Shown one piece after another: positions 24,501-36,300 of a stretch of 64,000 nt of DNA. The stretch's first letter is position 1. Each line of letters starts with the position of its first letter. The stretch spans positions 3,882,501 through 3,946,500 of the forward strand of contig JAJGOT010000001.1 in NCBI GenBank assembly GCA_022457155.1, given 5' to 3'. A program made the position numbers and the translations under genes. The notes beneath the pieces were generated by a model. That model was not told the DNA's origin. It searched no databases and saw only the letters and a list, made by a program, of their open reading frames with translations. This stretch comes from Cladopsammia gracilis (lineage: Eukaryota; Cnidaria; Anthozoa; Scleractinia; Dendrophylliidae).

Positions 24501-27500
24501 TTATCTGTCCTTTTCTGTCCTTATTCGTCCTTATTCGTCCTTATCTGTCCTTATTCGTCCTTTTCTGTCCTTATCTGTCCTTATTCGTCCTTTTCTGTCC
24601 TTATCTGTCCTTATTCGTCCTTATCTGTCCTTTTCTGTCCTTATTCGTTCTTATCTGTCCTTTTCTGTCCTTATTCGTCCTTATTCGTCCTTATCTGTCC
24701 TTTTCTGTCCTTATTCGTCCTTTTCTGTCCTTATCTGTCCTTATTCGTCCTTATCTGTCCTTATCTGTCCTTATCTGTCCTTATTCGTCCTTTTCTGTCC
24801 TTTGCTTTCCTTATTCGTCCTTATCTGTCCTTTTCTGTCCTTATTCGTCCTTATTCGTCCTTATCTGTCCTTTTCTGTCCTTATTCGTCTTTTTCTGTCC
24901 TTTTCTGTCCTTATTCGTCCTTATCTGTCCTTTTCTGTTCTTATTCGTCCTTTTCTGTCCTTATCTGTCCTTATTCGTCCTTATCTGTCCTTTGCTGTTC
25001 TTATCTGTCCTTTTCTGTCCTTATTCGTCCTTATCTGTCCTTTTCTGTCCTTATTCGTCCTTATTCGTCCTTATTCGTCCTAATCTGTCCTTATTCGTCC
25101 TTTTCTGTCCTTATCTGTCCTTATCTGTCCTTATCTGTCCTTATCTGTCCTTATCTGTCCTTATTCGTCCTTTTCTGTCCTTTGCTTTCCTTATTCGTCC
25201 TTATCTGTCCTTTTCTGTCCTTATTCGTCCTTATCTGTCCTTTTCTGTCCTTATTCGTCTTTTTCTGTCCTTTTCTGTCCTTATTCGTCCTTATCTGTCC
25301 TTTTCTGTTCTTATTCGTCCTTTTCTGTCCTTATCTGTCCTTATTCGTCCTTATCTGTCCTTTGCTGTTCTTATCTGTCCTTTTCTGTCCTTATTCGTCC
25401 TTATCTGTCCTTTTCTGTCCTCATTCGTCCTAATCTGTCCTTTGCTGTCCTTATTCGTCCTTATCTGTCCTTGTCTGTCCTCATTCGTCCTTATCTGTCC
25501 TTTGCTGTCCTTATTCGTCCTTATCTGTCCTTTTCAGTCCTTATTCGTCCTTTTCTGTCCTTATCTGTCCTTATTCGTCCTTATCTGTCCTTTGCTGTCC
25601 TTATCTGTCCTTTTCTGTCCTTATCTGTCCTTTTCTGTCCTTATTCGTCCTTATCTGTCCTTTGCTGTCCTTATTCGTCCTTATCTGTCCTTTGCTGTCC
25701 TTATTCGTCCTTATTCGTCCTTATCTGTCCTTATTCGTCCTTTTCTGTCCTTATCTGTCCTTATTCGTCCTTATCTGTCCTTATCTGTCCTTATGCGTCC
25801 TTATCTGTCCTTTGCTGTCCTTATTCGTCCTAATCTGTCCTTTTCTGTCCTTATTCGTCCTTTTCTGTCCTTATCTGTCCTTATTCGTCCTTATCTGTCC
25901 TTTGCTGTCCTTATTCGTCCTTATCTGTCCTTTTCTGTCCTTATTCGTCTTTTTCTGTCCTTTTCTGTCCTTATTCGTCCTTATCTGTCCTTTTCTGTTC
26001 TTATTCGTCCTTTTCTGTCCTTATCTGTCCTTATTCGTCCTTATCTGTCCTTTGCTGTTCTTATCTGTCCTTTTCTGTCCTTATTCGTCCTTATCTGTCC
26101 TTTTCTGTCCTCATTCGTCCTAATCTGTCCTTTGCTGTCCTTATTCGTCCTTATCTGTCCTTGTCTGTCCTCATTCGTCCTTATCTGTCCTTTGCTGTCC
26201 TTATTCGTCCTTATCTGTCCTTTTCAGTCCTTATTCGTCCTTTTCTGTCCTTATCTGTCCTTATTCGTCCTTATCTGTCCTTTGCTGTCCTTATCTGTCC
26301 TTTTCTGTCCTTATCTGTCCTTTTCTGTCCTTATTCGTCCTTATCTGTCCTTTGCTGTCCTTATTCGTCCTTATCTGTCCTTTGCTGTCCTTATTCGTCC
26401 TTATTCGTCCTTATCTGTCCTTTGCTGTCCTTATTCGTCCTTATTCGTCCTTATCTGTCCTTATTCATCCTTTTCTGTCCTTATCTGTCCTTATTCGTCC
26501 TTATCTGTCGTTATCTGTCCTTATGCGTCCTTATCTGTCCTTTGCTGTCCTTATTCGTCCTAATCTGTCCTTTTCTGTCCTTATTCGTCCTTATCTGTCC
26601 TTTTCTGTCCTTATTCGTCCTTTTCTGTCCTTATTCGTCCTTATCTGTCCTTTGCTGTCCTTATTCGTCCTTATCTGTCCTTTTCTGTCCTTATTCGTCC
26701 TTTTCTGTCCTTATTCGTCCTTTTCTGTCCTTATCTGTCCTTTGCTGTCCTTATCTGTCCTTTTCTGTCCTTATTCGTCCTTATCTGTCCTTTTCTGTCC
26801 TCATTCGTCCTTATCTGTCCTTTTCTGTCCTTATTCGTCCATTTCTGTCCTTATTCGTCCTTATCTGTCCTTTTCTGTCCTTATTCGTCCTTATCTGTCC
26901 TTTGCTGTCCTTATTCGTCCTTATCTGTCCTTTTCTGTCCTTATTCGTCCTTTTCTGTCCTTATCTGTCCCTATTCGTCCTTTCTGTCCTTTTCTGTCCT
27001 TATTTCTTCTTTGTCTGTCCTTTTCGGTCCTTATTTATCCTTTTCTGTCGTTATTCGTCCTCATCTGTCCTTATTATTCGTCCTTACAGATAAGGACGAA
27101 TAAGGACAAATAAGGACAGATAAGGACGAATAAAGACATATGAGGACAAATAAGGACAGATAAGGACAGAAAAGGACGGATAAGGACAGATAAGGACGAA
27201 TAAGGACAGAAAAGGACAGATGAGGACAGATAAGGACGAATAAGGACAAATAAGGACGAATAAGGACAGCAAAGGACGAATAAGGACAAATAAGGACGAA
27301 TAAGGACAGCAAAGGAGAGATAAGGACGAATCAGGACAGACAAGGACAGAAAAGGACGAATAAGGATAGAAAAGGACAGATAAGGACCAATAAGGACAGA
27401 TGAGGACAGATAAGGACGAAAAAGGACAGATAAGGACGAATAAGGACAGATAAGGACGGATAAGGACAGATAAGGACGAATAAGGACAGATGAGTACAGA

Positions 27501-30500
27501 ATAGGACAGATAAGGACGAATAAGGACGAATAAGGACAGAAAAGGACAGCAAAGGACGAATAAGGACAAATAACGAGGAATAAGGACAGCAAAGGACAGA
27601 TAAGGACGAATAAGGACATATAAGGACAGAAAAGGACGAATAAGGATAGAAAAGGACAGATCTAGATAAGGACGAATAAGGACAGAAAAGGACATATAAG
27701 GATGAATAAGGACAGATAAGTACGAATAAGGACAGAAAAGGACAGATGAGGCATATAAGGACGAAAAAGGACAGAAAAGGACAGATAAGGACGAATAAGG
27801 ACAAATAAGGAAGAATAAGGACAGCAAAAGACAGATAAGGACGAATAAGGACAGATAAGGACAGACAAGGACGAATAAGGATAAATAAGGACAGATAAGG
27901 ACGAATAAGGACAAATAAGAACGAAAAACGACAGAAAAGGACAGATAAGGACGAATAAGGACAGCAAAGGACAGATAAGGACGAATAAGGACAGATAAGG
28001 ACGAATAAGGACAGATAAGAACAGAAAAGGACGAATTAGGACAGAAAAGGACAGATAAGGACGAATAAGGACAGAAAAGGACAGATAAGGACGAATAAGG
28101 ACAGATAAGGACAGACAAGGACGAAAAAGGACAAATAAGGATAAATAAGGACAGATAAGGACAGATAAAGACGAATAAGGACAGATAAGGACAGATAAGG
28201 ACTAATAAGGACAGTTAAGGACAGACAAGGACGAATAAGGACAAATAAGGATAAATAAGGACAGATAAGGACAGATAAGGACGAATAAGGACAGAAAAGG
28301 ACGAATAAGGACGAATAAGGACAGCAAAGGACGAAAAAGGACAAATAAGGACGAATAAGGACAGCAAAGGACAGATAAGGACGAATAAGGACAGAAAAAG
28401 ACAGAAAAGGACGAATAAGGATAGAAAAGGACAGATAAGGACGAATAAGGACAGATGAGGACAGATAAGGACGAAAAAGGACAGAAAAGGACAGCAAAGG
28501 ACGAATAAGGACAAATAAGGACGAATAAGGACAGCAATGGACAGATAAGGACGAATAAGGACAGATAAGGACAGAATAGGACGAATAAGGACAGTAAAGG
28601 ACAGATAAGGACGAATTAGGACAGATGAGGACAGAATAGGACAGATAAGGACGAATAAGGACAGCAAAGGACAGATAAGGACGAATAAGGACATATAAGG
28701 ACAGAAAAGGACGAATAAGGACAGGTAAGGTCAGTGATGGGTGCGTGGGTATAAACAAGAATAAAACGGATACAACATAATATAGTACACAACATCACTG
28801 TAGCACTACAATAGAGGGCGACTATATGGTGTGCTAACACAGAGTATATACCCAATTGAGTGGTCAATAGTCAATAACCAATAGCCACCTTTGTAAATAA
28901 AGTAGGAGCGTGAGGTATCCGAAAAGAACGGACACGACGAGGAAAAAATATTTATTTGAAGGATCCACTCCTATTTGTTTGGACAACACGGCTATCAGTG
29001 CTGTGGAAAATGTACAGACTTCCACCACATTGCTTGTTTCAATGTAGCGATATTTCTGAAAGACACAAATGAAGATTCATGTAAACAAGATCAACCATTG
29101 ATGTTGTAAGTACAGACTAGTTGGCTCATGGCAAACAGTTTAGTTCACGATAGCTTTAACTAGTGACATGTGTTTTGGAACTGGTAACATGTGTTTTGTC
29201 CCTAGCCAGGCATTCTCAATTTAAATATGTGTTTAAAACGTGAAAAAATAGTAACGAAATAAATGAAAAATTATAAAGAGTGTCACGAACGTTTCGGGCA
29301 TAGCCTTTCATCGGTGTGACCGTTTAAATTAGTGTTCACGAGAGAGCTAAGTAGTTGAATCTTAAAATTTGAAATTTATAATTTAGCGCAAACACGCACA
29401 AAAGCGCGCACATTCTCAATTTAAGCCAGGACTGAACTACAGTGGTTGCGTCACGGGACACGAACGTTTTGTTCTTTATCAACTGAGTTGATAAGGTAAT
29501 AAAATTGGCCACCGTAAAAAGGTTGGTAGATAAAGTGTCCGTATTATCCGGGTGTCCGTATTAAGCGGGTTCCCAGTAAAAAAACGTCAGGGACACATGT
29601 TTTATCGCCACAAAGACTAAATAATACAGTTTAAAGCAACAGAACGATGTCCGTTGTCCGTATTAACCGGTGCCCGTATTTAACCGGTGTCCGTATTAAG
29701 CGGGCTAATTTAAGACAAAACATATGAGCGTTTCGTCGGGACATACGAAACTGTCGGGCGGGTGTTAGAGGATCATTTGGGGTCAGGGATCATTTCGGGT
29801 CGTGTACAGATATCCGATCCACATATAGTCGCATGGAAATGAGGTTGCGTACTCGAGTTCCCAGAGGTTTTACTTTTTTCTCGGCGCGTTGCGCCTCGTT
29901 GTCGCGGCTTCCCCGCTCAAACTCGCCGGTTTTCACTAAAAAAAAGAAAACCTCTGGCACCCAGGGTAGTGTCCGTATTAAGCGGGCTAATTTAAGACAA
30001 AACATATGAGCGTTTCGTCGGGACATACGAAACTGTCCGTAATAAGCGGGTGTTCGTAAAGCGGGGTTCCACTGGCGCCAAGGTGATGTCACAACTATCA
30101 GACGAAAGTATTTGAAATACTATTTCGTTGGATGGTAAATAGGAAAATCTTTCAGTGCCTCTAAGAAGGATGCATTTTCCCACTATTTCATTTATTTATC
30201 ATATCTAGACTCACCGTGCGGCATTTCTAACCGAAAAAATTGCAACTTACTTCAGAGATTGCTTGATGCGCTTCGGTCAGTAAGTAGATTGCAGTCATAA
30301 CCGCTATAAAAATCTCCCAGGCTTCTATGTGAGTAATGAGGCAGACGCCCTGTGTTGAAAAAGGGTATAGATCAATGACTAAGCCCCATGCCGCGGACCC
30401 TAAGTTCTGACACAAACGGAGAAACTTTTCTATAGCAACATTAAGGTAAGGTAAGGTAAGGTAAGGTAGCACACGAGTCACAGGTGACCCACTCGGCCAT

Positions 30501-33298
30501 AACTTAACCCGGTGTCTGTAGCATTAAGCAACTAGGAATATTGCTTCTCCTTCCTTGGATGGGATGCTAGTCCATCGCAGGGTTATGCACAGCATTATGT
30601 TGCCGATACCCATTTATACACCTAGTGGATGAGAGACAATGTGGAGTAAAGTTTATTATCTAAGGAATCAACACGACGGCCCCATAAGCTGTTTAAGCTT
30701 TAACTTTCACCGTGATTAAATAAAAGATGTTGTTGTCGTTGTTGTTGACGGCCGAGACCAGGCCTTGAACCACCGACCATCAGTTCTGAAGTCGCGCTAA
30801 CCACTTCACAATGCGCCTCCATTTAGTAAAATTTAGCTAGGAATGTAATGAGTGTAACAAAACCTGGCTGACTGGAACTGCCTCATGGCCTTGTGGATGT
30901 AAGAAGTACTTTTGAACACAGAGCATGTACATCGTTAAGTTTGCCAAGTAAAACATGTAAAATATGACAGAGACGTAGAAGAATCTCACGCCAATATGTC
31001 GCCTGAAATTGGAACAAAGAAAACTGTTTGTAAATGCATCATTGATAACAATCCTATGCTACCTATGCAATCCTATGCAAATCCTATGCTACCTATGCAA
31101 TCCTATGTAATCCTATGCTACCTATGCAATCCTATGCTACCTATGCAATCCTATGCTACCTATGCAATCCTATGCTACCTTTGCAATCCTATGCAATCCT
31201 ATGCTACCTATGCAATCCTATGCAATCCTATGCTACCTATGCAATCCTATGCTACCTATGCAATCCTATGCTACCTTTGCAATCCTATGCAATCCTATGC
31301 TACCTATGCAATCCTATGCAATCCTATGCTTGGTGATAGAGAATTTCAGTCGGCCGCGCCAATAATCTGCCAACATCGCCATTCGCTCTATCACAAGAGG
31401 GTCTCAATGGGGGTGTAGCTTTGACGGTTGACGGTTAAATTTTTCCGATTTTGACGGTTGACGGTTAAACTTTAGGGCTTTTGACGGTTGACGGTTATCG
31501 AGTAGAAATTCCATCTTTGAATTCAAGTTAATATTAACTGTTGTATTTTTAATATTAACTATTGTGTTTTGGAGGTCGTTTTGGTCTCTTACTGGTAAAA
31601 TGAAATGAAAGTTTGCCAACGTACTCTAAGACCTCTAACAACGACATATAATTACTTTGAAAATTTTAAATTTATACGATGAAGTGTAAATATTACCTAG
31701 TGTAATTACGTATACAGGCCTTACGATGTGTTCACCTCGACCCTCGCACTGCTCTGTTAGGCTCAAATGAGAGGGGCATCTTTGAGATTCTGTTATCTAC
31801 CTGGAAATTGAACGTGCTCTGTCCGCAGAAGATGGTACTTGATGAGTAAGGAAGTCAAGAATCTATGCTGAACGGATAAGTCACACTTGTTTATGGAAAT
31901 AATTCCTTGCCGTTCAACCCGCTCTCTACGTCGCCGGCCGGTCACGAAGAGTGGCAGCTTCAAGTCAAGTTGTTGCTGTATTGCTAAACAGTAATTTTCA
32001 GTTTTTCCATTTAATTTTACCAATCGATACAGCTTGAGCTCAAATCAGCCGAGACCAAATTTGTTTGTCAAATCTTTCATACCGAGGAAATTGATTCAAT
32101 TTTGTTTAAAACTACCAATGCTTTTTGGCCGGGTCCTCACCAATTGAAACTCACGTCTTGCATCTCTCGATTGGTTTCTCTTCTGCTTTACGATAAAAGC
32201 TTACCGTATACCCCCGGGGGGATACTCAACAAAGTTTTGTACGGGGATGCTCTGCCCCGAGGTCCAAACCCTTACCCTTTCATATACCGTTTTTGACAGA
32301 AAAGGTACCCCTTTCATATACCTTTAATTGAAAATGGCACCCCTTTCACATACCTTTTATTGAAAATGGTACCCCTTTCATATAGCCTTTACGTGCGTCT
32401 GTTTGATATATTTTGAAAGGCCCTTTTTATAATACTTAAATGGCAGTTTTCCCTACCTTTTTTACGCTTCAACGGCGTGTTTTCGCTACCCTTTCCTGTT
32501 CTTCGTGAAATCCCTACCCTTTCATATACTTCAACTTGTAAAAACCCGACCCTTTCATATACCTCCAGCCTCAAAAAGGTACCCCTTTCGGGCGGAGCAT
32601 CCCCGTATAGCCCATTATAGGGAGTACCCCCCCCCCCCCCCGGCGTATACCACGGCTTTCGGGACCCTCGATATGATCAGGAATGGCGCGGCTTGGCGTG
32701 GTCAGAAACAAGTTATTAATGTAGTAAAACATTAATATTTTGAAACCGGAAGTATTTCCAGATAGAAACCTGTTGTGATGTCGGTTAGGCGCAAATTTGG
32801 TGGAAAAGAACATAAAGTGAGTATATTTGAGAACATGGAAACTGGTTTACCAGTTTAAAGGTTCTTCGAGAGCCAAAAGTCCGTGATGAGCAGCTGAAAG
32901 AGTGAGATCTGAAAAAGCTTGAAACCGTTTGACGGTAAAAAATTTTTGACGGTTGACGATAAAAATTACCCTTTTTTGACGGTTGACGGTTAAATGTTAG
33001 GCCGTTTGACGGCTGACGGTTAACCCCATTGAGACCCTCTCACAAGCATTTTAGCATTTAAAGTACCATTAAAGACGCACCTTTTTAGGCTAGCTTTTAA
33101 TAATTATTTTTTTATTAAGTACTTTTCGTTTATTTGATAGTAATTTGCTGATGGTTTTAAAATGTAATTTTTATCTTGTAAATTTTTATCTTGTTAATAT
33201 AGATTTTTAGTTAGTTAAACAAAAAACTGTAATGTAATGCGCGTGTGAACATATCCACATGTAGCACGAGCAATATACATTGATTTTATTATCATTAC

Positions 33299-33329
<31 letters not shown>

Positions 33330-36300
33330 ATCACTGATCAGTGGTGGATTTGTATAGAGCGCAAAAACAATACTAATATAGACAGTTTCGCTAAGTAAGA
33401 ATGAACTACGCGAGAATCCGTCCCATTCTTTTAGTTGGCAAATCCTTTTAAGGCCCAATCTTTTCACAAGTGCAGAATTATTGAAGGCCTAATGATCCAA
33501 TAACGGAGCCCAGTTTGAACAAACGAGTTCATTCTTTCGTAGAGAAATTGTTCCCATCGGGAATCACTAAAAACATATAAAATAAGCATGTAGCGGACGG
33601 TCTTTGCACGCTAATGAGATTCATGCTCTTTATGATAGACATCGTGAAGTGTCCCCTAGACCTAATTCTCACCTAAACACAAGCAATTCTGTCAAACATG
33701 AAGTCATATGGAAATTACAAATAATTGTGTGTAATATGAAGTGCCCAAGGTCCGAGTTACGTGCATTTCTGGACAAGTGAAATCTTTAGCGAATATTCAG
33801 TAAGGACGATGATATTTATTTATACAATGAACTGAATACTACGCGCTCTGTGATTGGTCGTTACCTATGATCTATCAGAGTACAGACGCACGGCTGATGT
33901 CATAGAAAAATTGTTTGCTTTGTTTTGTCCAACATGGCGCACAGTTTCGAAAATGTTTGCGAGATTATTCTGGATTGAGCAAGTGAAAGCCTCTAAAATT
34001 GTTTAGCAGGAGCTGTTACGAGCAAGAAAAAAAAGAAACCAAGACGAAAGTGTTTTTGACGACTTGAAAAATACCTAAACTGGAACGAATCTTCGAACAG
34101 TCGAGCGCTACGAGGCAAGTTCGTAATTTTACTCTTTTTACTTTTCTGTTCATTGTATAAAACAAATAAATTCCATTTTTCCGTGTGTCTGTTCAGTCAG
34201 AATAGATCACAGATGACGTCAAAAGAACAAAAAAGTGGCACACGAGGCGCAGGCCAAATGGAATCTATTTGTTAAATTGATAATGACGATGATGATGCTG
34301 ATAATGATGTCGACGACGATAATGATGATGGTGATGATGATGATGACGATGATGGTGATGATGATGGTGATCATGATCTGATAATGATGATCTGATGATG
34401 GGTAATTATAACGTAATAATAGAAACATTAATGGAAATGACAAGTAAGACGACCATTATGAGGAAAAGAAATTCGCATGAACAATTTAAATACACAGAAA
34501 AGTAAACTGACCATTTGCATCTCATGAACTCGATAGTGAGGGGATGGAAAATTAGTTCCTCTCGTCCATAATCTAACATTGTCTGTAATGAAATTCATAT
34601 AAGTTGATGAAAAGCCATCACGGTATGTTGACCTATCATTTCTCCATAGTACCTTAATTCATAACAGAGTATCTACATTTTACGCAACTCTTCTCAAACT
34701 CATTAATAATTCATGACGAGAACACAGAAAGGAAATCGCTACCGTGAAGGAGGTTTGGACTTAATTTGCATAGATTTTGCCGATTTTATTCCTTCGTTTT
34801 CTCCGCATTTTAATGATCAGTTTGAGAAGCTATATCGAACCTGACTCGAAAGAGTGTTTCATCAGGTATTCAAACACCTTGAAGTGGGTTAAAAAAAACT
34901 CGGCTGTGCCTCGTGTTTCAACCCACTTCGCGGTGTTTGGATATCTGATTAAACACTGTTTCTGGTGTTTGCATGGTATATTACATAGTACTTCAGGATT
35001 GAACTACTCCTATAATTTCTTTAATTTAGTTTTAAATATAATGTTGTTGTTATTCAATTACCTTTGGTGCGAAGAACGTACGGCCATCACTGAGTAGGGA
35101 GGGGTCGGCATTCATGTATTCAAAATTGTAAGTTATCTAAAACGTAAACAAAAATACAGTAATAAAATTGGCCTACCATATGTTTTAAGAAAACACGGCT
35201 TCAAAAACGCGTATACTGTTTTTCAATCTTACCGAATAATCCTCGTCAGAGCTGAGATGGGGAGAGCTTTGAATGCATTTATTCATGGCAACCTTTAAAA
35301 AACATTGTGCTGATCAGTGAGGTAATCATCATTTAACAAAAACTATTGGATTGGTTGTGATCGCTTGATGACCTAATTACAAAATAATTCATTAGATCCA
35401 TAGTTTCTAAATTTTGTTCTAAATCCTTAGAAGCCAGCTTCATCTCGTCGATCCTTGCAGCAGAATAGCAATAACAGCACACCTCTTACCCTGAAGCCTC
35501 ATGCGCCATATAGAAAACACAAGGATGCTTAGTGACATGTTCAAAACCCTGGGTAAATGGAAATGCAAATCGACGCAGCTTGGAAATTTGCGTCGAGTTC
35601 CGACTCCGCAAGTCGTATGCAAGTCGAAGTTATATTTTCACGGTTAGTCCGTCACCCAACGCAAGCTGGCGAAAGTCGCTTTCAGTATGGCTTACTGTGG
35701 TACAGTCGAACGCAGGGAGCTATATATCAAAATTCTTGTTTTTGGCGGCAATGAAATCGTATTACTTAAACAAATGCGTTTGGCAGCCTAATGTGACAAG
35801 TTGTTTTTTCTAAAACCTTCCAGATCGCAGATGACGCAAATGCTTGCGAATCTTCAATTATTAGCACAATCATGCTCCTACTTTAATTTTCCATCCTTGT
35901 TATCATCACTACTTTTTTTTTAATAGAAGTATCACATATTTCGTTGTATCCCTTTAGTATTATGTATTAGTATATACTGAAACAGTGGATATCATTGTTG
36001 GCGCGCTCTCATTGGCTACGGAAACTCGGAATAGCAAGTGCTATTCACCTCCCAGCAGTTCGCGCGCGAAAATTGTAATCGTTGACAGGAATAAATGAGT
36101 TAAAAAGCATAATTTTCGTTATATTATCTCACTGTTTCAGTATATACTAAATATTTAACAACTATTCACCTCAGTGTAGGTGGGTAGTAGTGGATATTTA
36201 CCTCGCCGCGAAATATCCACCACTACCCACCTCCACTTCGGTGAATAGTTGTTAAATATTTTCACAGATCTTATATGTATCACGTTATTTGTATTCCGCT

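Larger units (their letters stand above)
24150..28852. mobile_element. Giant 4.7 kb inverted-repeat element of 10-bp repeats
   Basis: The ends GGTATATACTCTGTGTTAGC at 24150 and its complement at 28852 begin arms of about 118-130 bp that match almost base for base. CAATTGAG flanks both sides as a direct repeat (24142-24149 and 28853-28860). If the ends are read as GGG..CCC, the flank is a 6-bp AATTGA instead. The interior is entirely decamer repeats that reverse strand near 27086. There is no transposase frame. It lies in the TRPA1 intron between exons 22 and 23. Confidence 0.88.

Noticed and set aside
24135..28867. Very long open frames (up to 783 codons) of LFVLICPFLS-type decapeptides on both strands
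   Set aside because: They follow from a stop-free 10-bp tandem repeat, appear in all frames and on both arms, and show no codon bias, start context or splice structure.
31793..32023. 76-codon minus-strand frame
   Set aside because: It lies inside a transposon-like element with no recognisable motif; noted as a possible captured piece but not supported as a gene.
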